A stretch of DNA of 64,000 bases. Source: Synechococcus sp. M44_DOE_062. Its GTDB lineage: Bacteria > Cyanobacteriota > Cyanobacteriia > Thermostichales > Thermostichaceae. Every line of letters begins with the position of its first letter. Position 1 is the stretch's first letter. The notes under the pieces were generated by a model that was given only the letters and a program-made list of their open reading frames with translations, had not been told where the DNA came from and made no database searches. The DNA is taken from assembly GCA_015295985.1 (NCBI GenBank), contig DVDX01000014.1, forward strand, positions 62,001 to 126,000, in the 5' to 3' direction. Below are positions 1-11,741 of the stretch, piece by piece. The position numbers and the translations under genes were made by a program.

Positions 1-2919
<2,919 letters not shown>

Positions 2920-3013
2920 TGCCGTTTTCCTCCTGGCTTGCTGCCCTAGCTCCTGAACCCAAAGGGAAGGGAGGCCCCACTCTCCTTCGCAGGTTGAATG
3001 GGATCCCTGTCAC

Positions 3014-3040
3014 GTTCACGTCAGCGGCGCGGAGTGCTCT
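3014..3040. repeat. 27-bp dispersed repeat copy (rpoB-rpoC1 spacer)
   Basis: A copy of a short family with consensus near TTCGCGCCAGCGGNACGGAG followed by NNCTTT. Here it reads TTCACGTCAGCGGCGCGGAG and lies just after the rpoB stop. Other copies in the window are at 3101, 36479, 46489, 55413, 56090, 56623 and 57319. Confidence 0.6.
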
Positions 3041-3046
3041 CAACAA

Positions 3047-6000
3047 TCAAAAGTCCTCTTCCTCTTCTCCGTCCTCATCTTCCTCACGGCTGCGGCTGGC
3101 ATTCGCGCCAGCAGTGCGCAGCCCTCTGGCAAAGGCCGCCCCAAAGGATGGGGAGAGATCCTCAGACGTAACCGATTCATAAGTGGGTCGAGAGGGAGTA
3201 TGACGGTTGGAGGTATCAGCCATCAGATCCACTTCCACATCGTGGGTTTGCCCTTCGCTGTCCACCTCCACCTTGTGTACCGACACATCTAGGCAGAGGG
3301 ACTGCAGCTCCCGTACCAGCACCTTGAAGGACTCGGGCGTGCCGGGTCGAGGGATAGGCTTGCCCTTGACGATGGCGTTGAGAGCCTCGTTGCGCCCCAC
3401 CATGTCGTCGGACTTGACGGTGAGCAGCTCCTGCAGGATGTAGGCCGCCCCAAACGCCTCCAAAGCCCACACCTCCATCTCCCCAAAGCGCTGGCCACCC
3501 TGCTGCGCCTTGCCCCCCAGCGGTTGCTGGGTCACCAGGGAATAGGGGCCAGTGGAGCGGGCGTGGATCTTGTCGTCCACCAAATGCACCAGCTTCAACA
3601 TGTAGGCGCGGCCCACCGTAACAGGCTGGTCGAAGGGCTCCCCGGTGCGACCATCAAACACCTGGATTTTGCCGCAGTACTTGCCTTCCGGGTTGAAGAT
3701 CCAGTCCTTGCCGGTCTTCTCTCGGGCTTCCCTCAGCTTGGCCTCCACCGTCAGACGGGAGGCTTCCAAGCCGTGCATTTCATCAAAGGGCATCAGCTTG
3801 AAGCGCACCCCCAAATGCTCTGCTGCCCAGCCCAGCAGGCACTCATATACTTGGCCCACGTTCATGCGAGAGGGCACCCCCAAGGGGTTGAGCACCACAT
3901 CCACTGGTGTGCCGTCCGCTAGGTAGGGCATGTCCTCAATTGGCAAGATGCGGGAGATGATACCTTTGTTGCCGTGACGGCCCGCGATCTTGTCCCCCAC
4001 CTGGATTTTGCGCTTGAGGGCGATGTAGACCCGCACCACCATGTTGGCACCCGGAGGCAGCTCATCCCCCTGTTCGCGGGTAAAGATGCGCACATCCACC
4101 ACCCGACCGCGCTCGCCGTTGGGCACCCGCAGGGAGTTGTCCCGCACATCCCGAGCTTTTTCCCCAAAAATGGCTCGCAACAGCCGCTCTTCTGGGGGTT
4201 GATCCGACTCCCCTTTGGGGGTGACTTTGCCCACCAAAATATCGCCGGCTTCCACCCAAGCCCCAATGCGCACAATGCCGTTTTCATCCAGGTCGCGCAG
4301 GGCATCTTCCCCCACGTTGGGGATTTCGCGGGTGATCTCCTCAGGACCTAGCTTGGTTTGCCGGGCCTCGATCTCGTACTTCTCGATGTGTACCGAGGTG
4401 AAGACATCGTCGTAGACCAGCCGCTCGCTGATCAAGATGGCATCTTCGTAGTTGTAGCCCTCCCAGGGCATGTAGGCCACCAACACGTTTTGGCCCAAGG
4501 CCAGCTCGCCCCCTTCCGTGGCCGGGCCATCCGCCAGCACTTGGCCAGCCACCACCCGATCCCCCGTATAGACAAGGGGGCGCTGGTTGAGACAGGTATC
4601 TTGGTTGGAGCGCTGATACTTCTGCAGGCGGTAGACAATGGGATCGCCACCGTCATCTGGCCGAACCACGATTTCGTCGGCGGAAACGTAGGTTACCACG
4701 CCATTGGTGCGCGACACCACCACCATACCGGAGTCTCGTGCCGCCTGTGCCTCCAAGCCCGTGCCCACGTAAGGCCGATCCGGCTTAAGCAGAGGCACCG
4801 CCTGCCGCTGCATGTTGGCTCCCATCAGGGCGCGGTTGGCGTCGTCATGCTCCAGGAAGGGGATCAAGGAGGTGGCCACAGAGATGACCTGTACCGGTGC
4901 CACCTGGACGTAGTGGACTTCTGTAGGGTGAGCAGTGGTGAACTCTTGGCGGTAGCGCACCGGCACCAAGTCGGCAGTGATGCGGCCCTCGGCATCCACC
5001 GGCACATCCCCAGGGGCTACGCGGTACTCGTCCTCCTCATCGGCAGTGAGGTAGACCATGCCCAAATCTTTGCGCACCACACCATTCTCGACGCGATAAT
5101 AGGGGCTCTCGATAAAGCCGTACTGGTTGACGCGGGCGTGGGTGGCCAGGGATCCAATCAGCCCGGCGTTGGGGCCTTCTGGGGTTTCGATGGGGCAGAT
5201 GCGCCCGTAGTGGCTGGGGTGGATATCCCGCACGGCAAAGCCGGCCCGTTCCCGACTCAGGCCGCCGGGGCCCAAGGCAGATAGCCGCCGCTTGTGGGTC
5301 AGCTCCGCCAGAGGATTGGTCTGATCCATGAACTGGGAGAGCTGGCTGGAGCCGAAGAACTCTTTAATAGCCGCCACCAAGGGTTTGGGGTTGACCAAAG
5401 AGGCCGGGGTGAGGTTTTCCGACTCGGAGACCGTCATCCGTTCTCGGATGATCCGCTCCAGGCGATTGAGGCCCACCCGCACCTGGTTTTGCAGCAGCTC
5501 ACCCACAGAACGCACGCGGCGATTGCCCAGGTGGTCGATGTCGTCCACATGGCCGATGTCGTACTCCAAGTTGATCAGGTAGTCGATGACGGCCAAGATG
5601 TCGGGGACGGTAAGCACCCGCACATTTTCCGCTACGTTGAGGTTTAACTTTTTGTTCAGCTTGTAGCGCCCTACCCGGCCCAGATCGTAGCGTTTGGGGT
5701 CGAAGAAGCGGGATTCCAGCAACTGCTGGCCACCCGATACGGTGGGAGGTTCGCCGGGCCGCAACTTGCGGTACAGCTCCATCAGGGCCTCTTCTTCGCT
5801 GTAGGGCCCCTCTTTCTCCATGGTCTTCTGGAAGAATTCGGGGTGGCGCAGGTTGTCATAAATCTCGGAGTCGCTCAGGCCCAGGGCTTTCAGCAAAACT
5901 GCCGCCGAGAGCTTGCGGGTTTTGTCGATGCGCACCCAAACCAGGCCGTTTTTGTCGGTCTCGAACTTCAGCCAGGCACCACGGTTGGGGATTAGGCTGG

Positions 6001-6472
6001 CGCTGTAGGTACGACGCCCGTTTTTGTCCAGCTCCGACTTGTAATAGACGCCGGGGCTGCGCACAATTTGGTTGACGATCACCCGCTCAGCGCCGTTGAT
6101 GATGAAGGTGCCGCGATCCGTCATCAAGGGCAATTCGCCAATGAAGACGTCCATGTCTTTGATCTCGCCGGTCTCTTTGTTGATTAGGCGCGTAGGCACT
6201 CGGATTTGCGCCTGGTAAGTGGCATCTCGCCGCTTGGCCTCCTCGGGGTCATAGCGGGGGCGGTTGATCTTGTACCCTTTGGAGGGATCCCCAGGGCGAT
6301 ATTCAGGCAGGAAATGCAGTTCCAGCTTGCCGGTGTAATCGACAATGGGGGAAAAGCTGAGAAGCTCCTCTTCAAACCCTTCTCGCAAAAACCACAAGAA
6401 ACTCTCCCGCTGAATCTCTACCAGGTCAGGAAAGGTAGGAGCGGCAGGGGATTGCACTGCTAATTGTGTCAT
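3047..6472 (-). CDS. rpoB: RNA polymerase beta subunit (RpoB)
   Basis: Catalytic beta subunit of RNA polymerase, 1141 residues from the ATG at 6472 (product begins [20 protein letters not shown]). The open frame extends 38 codons further upstream, but that stretch does not resemble RpoB and I exclude it. The RHGNKG active-site motif lies near residue 830, and the rifampicin region is recognisable ([20 protein letters not shown]). The C-terminus ends in an acidic tail ([13 protein letters not shown]) after a low-complexity stretch; a copy of the 27-bp dispersed repeat overlaps the codons for AGANAS. First gene of the rpoB-rpoC1-rpoC2 operon and divergent from the heme oxygenase gene. Confidence 0.97.
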   Translation of the reverse strand: MTQLAVQSPAAPTFPDLVEIQRESFLWFLREGFEEELLSFSPIVDYTGKLELHFLPEYRPGDPSKGYKINRPRYDPEEAKRRDATYQAQIRVPTRLINKETGEIKDMDVFIGELPLMTDRGTFIINGAERVIVNQIVRSPGVYYKSELDKNGRRTYSASLIPNRGAWLKFETDKNGLVWVRIDKTRKLSAAVLLKALGLSDSEIYDNLRHPEFFQKTMEKEGPYSEEEALMELYRKLRPGEPPTVSGGQQLLESRFFDPKRYDLGRVGRYKLNKKLNLNVAENVRVLTVPDILAVIDYLINLEYDIGHVDDIDHLGNRRVRSVGELLQNQVRVGLNRLERIIRERMTVSESENLTPASLVNPKPLVAAIKEFFGSSQLSQFMDQTNPLAELTHKRRLSALGPGGLSRERAGFAVRDIHPSHYGRICPIETPEGPNAGLIGSLATHARVNQYGFIESPYYRVENGVVRKDLGMVYLTADEEDEYRVAPGDVPVDAEGRITADLVPVRYRQEFTTAHPTEVHYVQVAPVQVISVATSLIPFLEHDDANRALMGANMQRQAVPLLKPDRPYVGTGLEAQAARDSGMVVVSRTNGVVTYVSADEIVVRPDDGGDPIVYRLQKYQRSNQDTCLNQRPLVYTGDRVVAGQVLADGPATEGGELALGQNVLVAYMPWEGYNYEDAILISERLVYDDVFTSVHIEKYEIEARQTKLGPEEITREIPNVGEDALRDLDENGIVRIGAWVEAGDILVGKVTPKGESDQPPEERLLRAIFGEKARDVRDNSLRVPNGERGRVVDVRIFTREQGDELPPGANMVVRVYIALKRKIQVGDKIAGRHGNKGIISRILPIEDMPYLADGTPVDVVLNPLGVPSRMNVGQVYECLLGWAAEHLGVRFKLMPFDEMHGLEASRLTVEAKLREAREKTGKDWIFNPEGKYCGKIQVFDGRTGEPFDQPVTVGRAYMLKLVHLVDDKIHARSTGPYSLVTQQPLGGKAQQGGQRFGEMEVWALEAFGAAYILQELLTVKSDDMVGRNEALNAIVKGKPIPRPGTPESFKVLVRELQSLCLDVSVHKVEVDSEGQTHDVEVDLMADTSNRHTPSRPTYESVTSEDLSPSFGAAFARGLRTAGANASRSREEDEDGEEEEDF
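3101..3127. repeat. 27-bp dispersed repeat copy inside rpoB
   Basis: Reads ATTCGCGCCAGCAGTGCGCA on the plus strand, a diverged copy of the family described at 3014. It lies within the last codons of rpoB, upstream of the acidic tail. Confidence 0.5.
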
Positions 6473-7003
6473 GCGTTGCTCGGGAGGGGTCGCGCTGCAG
6501 TCAGGCCTTTCATTATAGAAACCTCGCCAACGATCGTCAACGAACGTTACAAAGGCGGAGGGGCCATCCGGATCCCTTGGGGGCACGCCTGGAAAATCTC
6601 GGCAAAACCGCTTGGGATCCCCTTTTGGCTGCCGGGGCAGGGACGATTCCCACCGTGCCTTAAGGATTGTTCACATCCATTCGCACTCAGGCAGATTATT
6701 CTAATCTCTGACCGTTTTTACGGATCATCCGCTGCTCCAGCTCGGATTTCCGGTCGACCGTGGGGATCGGAGGGGTGGTTCTGACAGGCTCAGCCGGTCG
6801 CCAGGGTGGACGCGGCGCCGGTCTTTGTCGCTTTTGAGATGCACGCTGTTGATGCAGGCTAGGGGGCAAGACGCGGAGCCATCAATCATGAGAAAGGATC
6901 GGGAATGGGTTTACAAAGCTTCTCAGGCTGGGGGAACCTCGGGATGGCTTGCGGGTGATCTGCGGGTGATCTAATGTCTAATGTTGTTGGCGAGGAGGGT
7001 TTT
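6473..7003. other. Divergent control region between rpoB and the heme oxygenase gene
   Basis: About 530 bp without a gene I can support; it must hold promoters for both divergent genes, but I see no convincing -35/-10 pair. It contains a perfect interrupted palindrome, AGATTA-ttc-TAATCT, at 6693-6707, which has the form of a dimeric regulator site. Several GGATCC palindromes are also present. Confidence 0.4.
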
Positions 7004-7774
7004 GTGAGTCAAAGTCAGAACAATCAGAATAAAAAAGATCTGCATAGCCGGGACAACAGCCTGTCGGCCCAGTTGCGGGAGGGCACCAAGCAGTCCCACA
7101 CCATGGCCGAGAACATGGCCTTTATCAAGTGTTTCCTGAAGGGAGTGGTGGATAAACGGGCCTACAGCCGCTACGTGGGCAATTTCTACTTTGTCTACAG
7201 CGCTTTGGAAGAAGGCTTTGCCCAACTGCGAGAGCACCCCCTGGTGGGTCGGCTCTACTACCCAGAGCTGTGGCGCAAGGCCAGCCTGGAGAAGGATTTG
7301 GTCTACTTTGTCGGTTCCAATTGGCGCTCTTTGGTCAAGCCCTCCCCTGCCTGCCAGGTCTATGTCAACCGCATTCGAGAAGTGGTGGAGAAAGATCCGC
7401 TTCTGCTAATTGCTCACGCCTACACCCGCTATATCGGCGACCTGTCGGGCGGTCAAATCCTCAAAAACATTGCCCGCCGGGCCATGGGCTTGCCGCCTGG
7501 GGAAGGAACGGCCTTCTACGATTTCGAGCAGATCCCTCATGAGGGCAAATTCAAGCAGCGCTACCGCGCCCAGATGGATGCATTGGGGCTGGATCAAGCC
7601 ACCATCGACCGCATTGTGGCGGAAGCCAATTATGCTTTCAAGCTAAACATGGACTTGTTTAGAGAGTTGGAGGGCAATTGGCTGTTGTCGATGGCCCGCT
7701 TGGCCTGGAACTCTCTGCTCAGCCAGTTTCAACGCAAGCCCGCCCGTTCTGAGGCAGCCGCTCCCAGCTCCTGA
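7004..7774 (+). CDS. ho1: Heme oxygenase (biliverdin-producing)
   Basis: Ferredoxin-dependent heme oxygenase that opens heme to biliverdin, the first step to phycobilins. The product has the proximal histidine segment (LREGTKQSHTMAENMAF) and the distal-helix signature YIGDLSGGQILKN. I choose the GTG at 7004 because GAGGAGGG lies a few bases upstream; this gives 256 residues, close to the usual 240. An in-frame ATG at 6974 would add ten residues but has no ribosome site. Cyanobacteria also use the symbol pbsA. Monocistronic by context, divergent from rpoB. Confidence 0.95.
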   Translation: MSQSQNNQNKKDLHSRDNSLSAQLREGTKQSHTMAENMAFIKCFLKGVVDKRAYSRYVGNFYFVYSALEEGFAQLREHPLVGRLYYPELWRKASLEKDLVYFVGSNWRSLVKPSPACQVYVNRIREVVEKDPLLLIAHAYTRYIGDLSGGQILKNIARRAMGLPPGEGTAFYDFEQIPHEGKFKQRYRAQMDALGLDQATIDRIVAEANYAFKLNMDLFRELEGNWLLSMARLAWNSLLSQFQRKPARSEAAAPSS

Positions 7775-7820
7775 AATCCAGATCCTAGAGGGCAGTGAGG
7801 CGATGGGTTTTGCTGCCTAT

Positions 7821-7862
7821 CTCCCCTCTCCCTCTGGGAGAAGAGCCGGGGGTGAGGGTTAA
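7821..7862. repeat. Intergenic repeat of CCCTCTCCC..GGTGAGGG type
   Basis: Reads CTCCCCTCTCCCTCTGGGAG, then AAGAGCCGGGGGTGAGGG. Related units occur at 46320-46360 and 61525-61568. The CTCCC/GGGAG arms form a short hairpin. It ends at the stop codon of the pentapeptide-repeat gene. Confidence 0.55.
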
Positions 7863-8389
7863 TCACATTCAAGGGTGTCGCGGGTGGCTCGACCGGTTAC
7901 AGGGTTCACGCCGGTGGCCCGTTCGCAGAGGATGGCGAGGGCGTCTTGCCGTATTAACGCATTGGTGAAATCCGCCCCGTCAATTTGGATCCCTTCGACT
8001 CGGGCCAGCCACATCATGCTGTCCTGCAGTTGCGCTTCTCGCAGATCCGCACCCTGTAGGTTGGCCATGTCCAAAGTGGCCCCGCGCAAGTCGGCTCCTC
8101 GCAAGTTGGCTTTGCTTAGATTGGCCCCGAACAAGTTCGCCCCTGCCGCCTTCACATGGCTGAGATCGCTTTGGCGCAGGTTGGCCTTGAGAAACTTCCA
8201 GCCGCTCAGGTCTTGCCCTGCAAAGCTCACCCCCTGCAGATCTCGTTTGGTGTAGTCTTCGGCGTGGGCCGGGGATCCCAGCAGGGCAACCCCCAGGCAC
8301 AGTATCAGCCCGTAAAGCACCATCCCCCGCAGGAAATGGGTCAGCCGAGATAGCCTCGCCAGAACTGAAGTCAGCCAAGCAACAGACAT
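7859..8389 (-). CDS. Exported pentapeptide-repeat protein, probably in the thylakoid lumen
   Basis: 176 residues from the ATG at 8389, chosen for the GGAGGGAGGG ribosome site about 8 nt upstream; an earlier in-frame ATG at 8419 is less likely. A hydrophobic signal segment ([15 protein letters not shown]) ends at a signal-peptidase site (SPAHA-ED). The mature part is a run of A(D/N)LxG-type pentapeptides that would form a right-handed beta-helix. The C-terminus ([20 protein letters not shown]) is a conserved cap with two cysteines that resembles plant lumenal pentapeptide proteins. Export and repeat structure are seen directly; lumenal location is inferred. No molecular function is known to me. 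Confidence 0.85.
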   Translation of the reverse strand: MSVAWLTSVLARLSRLTHFLRGMVLYGLILCLGVALLGSPAHAEDYTKRDLQGVSFAGQDLSGWKFLKANLRQSDLSHVKAAGANLFGANLSKANLRGADLRGATLDMANLQGADLREAQLQDSMMWLARVEGIQIDGADFTNALIRQDALAILCERATGVNPVTGRATRDTLECD

Positions 8390-8536
8390 TGCGGATCCCT
8401 CCCTCCAGGAAACCTCCATGGCTTGGGAATTGCTCCTGGTTTTATCTTACCGGATGGGGATCCCGCCGGCAGATTGGGCTATCTTAAAGTCTTCTACAGA
8501 CCAGATCCGCGATTGGCGGGGGGGCGACAGGGATCC

Positions 8537-9085
8537 ATGTCTGAGATTGAGGTCTTCGATGCGGAGCAGTTGGCCGGGCTGATCGAGAGTCTGGCGGCGG
8601 CGATCGGCAGGGATCACCCCCACCCCCAGAGGTTGACGCTGATTGGCATTCGCACCCGGGGAGTCCCCTTGGCCTACCGCCTGCGGGATCGGATTGCCAC
8701 TCTACTGGGGATCCCGCCCCAAGTGGGGGAGCTGGACATCACTTTTTTCCGCGACGATTTGAGCGCCGGTGGGTTGCGCACCCCAGATCGCAGCGAGATG
8801 CCGCGTGACCTAACCGGTCAAGAGGTGGTGCTGGTGGATGATGTGATCTTTCGCGGTCGCACCGTCCGAGCGGCTTTGGAGGCCCTAAACCACTTTGGGC
8901 GACCGGAACGGGTGCGATTGGCGGTGTTGATTGACCGGGGTCACCGACAGTTTCCCATCCAGCCCGATTACTGCGGTTGTCAGCTTTCTACAGAACCGGA
9001 GCAAACGGTGAGAGTCCATCTGCGGGAAACCGATGCGGAAGAGCGGGTGCTGTTGATAGACAAAACAGCAAAGATTAAACCCTGA
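8537..9085 (+). CDS. pyrR: PyrR-type pyrimidine regulator / uracil phosphoribosyltransferase
   Basis: 182 residues from the ATG at 8537; 38 upstream in-frame codons lack family similarity. The PRPP-binding loop [21 protein letters not shown]-type motif (DDVIFRGRT) and the preceding strand identify a type I phosphoribosyltransferase, and the full-length pattern is PyrR. In Firmicutes PyrR binds pyr mRNA; in cyanobacteria the RNA-binding role is unproven and it may act only as an uracil phosphoribosyltransferase. No pyrimidine biosynthesis gene is adjacent. Confidence 0.88.
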   Translation: MSEIEVFDAEQLAGLIESLAAAIGRDHPHPQRLTLIGIRTRGVPLAYRLRDRIATLLGIPPQVGELDITFFRDDLSAGGLRTPDRSEMPRDLTGQEVVLVDDVIFRGRTVRAALEALNHFGRPERVRLAVLIDRGHRQFPIQPDYCGCQLSTEPEQTVRVHLRETDAEERVLLIDKTAKIKP

Positions 9086-9136
9086 ACCGGCGCTGGGGTG
9101 CGGTATTTTGGGGATGACCTGCTAAAACTTGCCGCC

Positions 9137-10108
9137 ATGCCTCGGTTGCCGGAAACTCGCCGTTACGCTGTTTTGGGTACGGGTGCTTTGGGAGGATTTT
9201 ATGGGGCGAAATTGCAACAGGCGGGCTTTGCGGTGCATTTTTTGCTGCACAGCGACTACGAGCATGTTCGCCAAAACGGCCTCTGGGTGCAGTCCTGCTG
9301 GGGAGACTTCCATTTGCCACAGGTGAATGCCTACGCAGCCGTAGAGGACATGCCCGCTTGCGAAGGGGTGATCGTGGCTTTGAAAGCCACCCAAAATGCG
9401 CTTCTGCCGCACTTGATCCCGCCTGTGTTGGCCGAGAATGGCGTGGTGATCTTGTTGCAAAATGGGCTGGGGGTGGAGCCCGAGATTGCCGAGTGCGTTG
9501 GCCCAGAACGGGTGATGGGGGGGCTCTGTTTCATCAGCTCCAATAAGGTTGGCCCCGGCCACATTCACCATCTGGATTACGGTTCGGTGCTGCTGGCAGA
9601 ATACGGCCCCGGCTATGCCCCCCAAGGGATCACACCCCGCCTTCAACAAGTTCAAGCTGATTTTCAACGGGCAGGGATCCCGACTTCTCTTTCTCCAGAT
9701 TTGATGCTGGCCCGCTGGCAGAAGCTCGTCTGGAACATTCCCTTCAACGGCCTCTCAGTGGTGTTCAATGCCGACACCCAGCAAATGATCCGAGACCCTG
9801 AGGCCCGTGCTTTGGCGGAAACGCTGATGCAGGAGGTGGTCCAGGGAGCTGCGGCCTGTGAGCGTCTGCTTCCGGATTCCCTGATCCAAGAAATGCTCAC
9901 CAACACGGAGAAAATGGCCCCCTACCGCACCAGCATGAAAATCGACTATGAGCGCAAACGCCCTCTGGAACTGCAGGCGATTTTCGGCAACCCCCTGCAG
10001 TACGCACAACAAGCAGGGATCCATCTGCCACGGGTTGAAATGCTCTACCGGCAGTTGCAGGTGTTGGATCGCCTGAATCGAGGGATCCCTGGGGAGCAGC
10101 AGGCTTAA
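9137..10108 (+). CDS. 2-dehydropantoate 2-reductase family protein (PanE/ApbA-like)
   Basis: 323 residues from the ATG at 9137; an ATG at 9098 would add 13. The N-terminus has the NADP-binding fold (YAVLGTGALGGFYGAKL), followed by the family's VALKATQN and LLQNGLG strands and a C-terminal ketopantoate-reductase domain with LVWNIPFNGLS. The family reduces ketopantoate to pantoate for coenzyme A, but has many paralogues of unknown substrate, so I leave the symbol blank. A pathway partner, panC, lies 5 kb downstream. Confidence 0.85.
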   Translation: MPRLPETRRYAVLGTGALGGFYGAKLQQAGFAVHFLLHSDYEHVRQNGLWVQSCWGDFHLPQVNAYAAVEDMPACEGVIVALKATQNALLPHLIPPVLAENGVVILLQNGLGVEPEIAECVGPERVMGGLCFISSNKVGPGHIHHLDYGSVLLAEYGPGYAPQGITPRLQQVQADFQRAGIPTSLSPDLMLARWQKLVWNIPFNGLSVVFNADTQQMIRDPEARALAETLMQEVVQGAAACERLLPDSLIQEMLTNTEKMAPYRTSMKIDYERKRPLELQAIFGNPLQYAQQAGIHLPRVEMLYRQLQVLDRLNRGIPGEQQA

Positions 10109-10208
10109 GTTTTTCAAGATCCGGCGGAGCGATCCTAGGGCTGGAGCAGGCTTTCTTCTTGGCTTGTGGGTAAACTGAGCCGCAGTCGTGTACTGCTGCT
10201 CTGGCTTT

Positions 10209-10757
10209 ATGCCGCTGGGATCCACCCACGATCGCATCACCCTCTGGACGGCCCCCGGCATCACCTTAGCCGCCGGTTTGTTGGGGAACAGCGCCACAGT
10301 TGCTCTGGCCGTGGGATCTGCCTATCTGTTCAGTGGCCTGATGTTTTCTGGAGATCTGGACACCTGTTCTCGACAGTATCAACGCTGGCTGTTCTTGCGC
10401 TGGATTTGGCTGCCCTACCGCAGGTGGATGCGGCATCGCTCTTTTTGGTCTCATGGGCCCATTGTGGGCACCGCCGTGCGGGTGCTGTACTTGAGCCTAT
10501 GGGCAGGCGGAGTTGGCCTGCTGGGGGCTTGGCTGGGATCCCGGTTGGGCTGGTGGATGTGGCAACCCTGGGTGTGGCGCAGCGATCTCTGGCAATTGCT
10601 GCAGGTTCACGCCGAGATGCTGTTTTGGATTGGGATGGGGTTGGAACTGGGATCGGTGAACCACACCCTAAGCGACTGGATGGTCTCCCGCTGGAAGCGC
10701 TGGCGCAAACGCCGTCAGGTTCAATCTCCCGCCAGGCAACTCAGCTATCGCCGCTAG
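10209..10757 (+). CDS. DUF2227 metal-binding membrane protein
   Basis: 182 residues from the ATG at 10209 (MPLGSTHDRITLWTAP); seven codons upstream are not family-like. The conserved histidine and aspartate positions of DUF2227 are visible: THDRITLW at the start, FSGDLDTCSRQY, and HRSFWSHGPIVG. These resemble the metal ligands of membrane-bound hydrolases. Three or four hydrophobic segments follow. The family is common in cyanobacteria; its function is unknown. A C-terminal basic stretch (RWKRWRKRR) is cytoplasmic by the positive-inside rule. Confidence 0.85.
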   Translation: MPLGSTHDRITLWTAPGITLAAGLLGNSATVALAVGSAYLFSGLMFSGDLDTCSRQYQRWLFLRWIWLPYRRWMRHRSFWSHGPIVGTAVRVLYLSLWAGGVGLLGAWLGSRLGWWMWQPWVWRSDLWQLLQVHAEMLFWIGMGLELGSVNHTLSDWMVSRWKRWRKRRQVQSPARQLSYRR

Positions 10758-11250
10758 GGATCCATTGGGCCAAGGGCTGATTCTTCTTTGCCAGCCGCAG
10801 TGGGAATTTGAGTGGCAATGAGGCTACCTACCCCCCACTTCCATTTAAAGGTGTTGCTGTGCCGTGCCCACAACTCTGTGACCTTTGGCCTAGGTACTCT
10901 GCTCAGCTCCCATAGCTTGTGGTCATTTCAATGAAGCTGGGACACTGCACCCACACCCAAAACCTGCAATTCAGGGGTTCAGAAGGCTTTTCTCAGTAAC
11001 CCAGGCGTCTCACTCTAAAATGAAACAACTCTTAATGCAGTTTTTATCTGGAACATTCCCCTTCTGTCGGCTAAATATTGCAATTTAGTCTCAATAGAGC
11101 TATGCTGTTACTCAGTTGAGTGGTGGAGTTATATCCATCAGTCTTCCTCTCTTGTCTTGGATGTGGCAGGGATCCTGCGCTGGCAGAAGCGGCCATCCTG
11201 CGTTAGCGGGGATCCCTTTTTCTCCTCTCCAGGGCTGAGCGAGGCTTTAC

Positions 11251-11269
11251 ACTAATGAAAATCAGTCTT
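11251..11269. promoter_or_regulatory. Possible Fur-box-like site
   Basis: ACTAATGAAAATCAGTCTT matches 13 of 19 positions of the classical enterobacterial Fur consensus (GATAATGATAATCATTATC). Cyanobacterial FurA sites differ somewhat, so this is only a candidate. It lies just upstream of a short open frame and 300 bp upstream of the small-RNA promoter. Confidence 0.25.
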
Positions 11270-11285
11270 AGTTGACAGGAGGTAC

Positions 11286-11441
11286 TTGTTGCTTGCTCGT
11301 GTCGATGTGGGGTGGTGGCAGGGTACGGGAGCAACAGCGGCTAGGGGTTATGGCTTCTGGGGCCAGAAGACAAGACCCAATACAAAGATTGCTACCCTAG
11401 TTTCCTTGGCCAACCTGGCAAAAGATAAGGCAAAAGACTAA
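11286..11441 (+). CDS. Possible 51-residue small protein, unrecognised
   Basis: A TTG-started frame directly after AGGAGGT (11277-11283); the second TTG at 11289 has better spacing. The product would contain GYGFWGQKTRPNTKIATLVS and end in a lysine-rich helix (AKDKAKD). The GF..Q....K.A pattern faintly recalls the Hlip/LHC family, but the motif residues are absent and there is no clear membrane helix. Only the ribosome site and the open frame support it; it may be non-coding. Confidence 0.25.
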   Translation: MLLARVDVGWWQGTGATAARGYGFWGQKTRPNTKIATLVSLANLAKDKAKD

Positions 11442-11535
11442 CTTTTTGGGACTTTTTGGGACAAGCTGTCTGTCCTATGGCTTACTTTGCTGTTCAAAAA
11501 TTCATGTCGAGTTAGAAAGAAATTTTAGAAAAAAG

Positions 11536-11565
11536 TTGAGCTGAGTGGGAAGAATCGGTTAAAAT
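11536..11565 (+). promoter_or_regulatory. Sigma-70-type promoter of the small RNA
   Basis: -35 TTGAGC (11536-11541) and -10 TAAAAT (11560-11565) with an 18-nt spacer, followed by a predicted start near 11572. The -10 region is embedded in an AT-rich stretch, and the pair fits the intrinsic terminator 40 bp downstream. Confidence 0.5.
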
Positions 11566-11571
11566 CTAGCT

Positions 11572-11637
11572 GGCGTTAACGCTAACCGCGACGAAGAGAC
11601 TGGAGGGAGGAAAGCCTAACAGCCTCTCTCCTTTTTT
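11572..11637 (+). ncRNA. Candidate small RNA of about 66 nt
   Basis: Bounded by the promoter at 11536 and the terminator at 11602-11637. The 5-prime part contains the self-complementary GCGTTAACGC (11573-11582), followed by a single-stranded-looking CGACGAAGAGACT and the terminator stem. No ribosome site with a sensible frame lies inside. I do not recognise it as Yfr1 (the Yfr1 core motif is absent), Yfr2, tmRNA or 6S RNA. Its size and the Fur-like site upstream recall the iron-stress RNA IsaR1, but I cannot show homology. Confidence 0.45.
11602..11637 (+). terminator. Intrinsic terminator
   Basis: A nine-pair stem, GGAGGGAGG (11602-11610) with CCTCTCTCC (11623-11631), one G-U pair, a 12-nt loop, then six T residues. 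The T-run exists only on the plus strand, so it does not serve the convergent ankyrin gene. Confidence 0.7.
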
Positions 11638-11741
11638 CTGTAGGCGTTGCTCTTGCTTACAAGCCTTACCTTGTGGGAAGGGAGACAGCTCAAACGCTCT
11701 GTGACTTGAAATATTGATTTGTTCCTATACCAAACTTGATA

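Larger units (their letters stand above)
10758..11741. other. Long spacer with small-RNA locus, no recognisable protein gene
   Basis: Nearly 1 kb between convergent genes, more AT-rich than its surroundings in places. It holds a Fur-box-like site (11251), a short open frame with a good ribosome site (11286), and a promoter plus terminator pair (11536-11637), listed separately. A further -35/-10-like pair (TTGCAA, 17 nt, TATGCT) is near 11080-11110. A doubled ACTTTTTGGG occurs at 11440-11460. I see no transposase remnant here. Confidence 0.5.

Noticed and set aside
4358-5284. 308-codon open frame opposite rpoB
   Set aside because: Antisense shadow of the polymerase gene; no family features.
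11200-11230. GGGGATCCCTTTTT read as a terminator
   Set aside because: The palindrome is the genome-wide GGGATCCC with no room for a loop; the T-run is probably chance.
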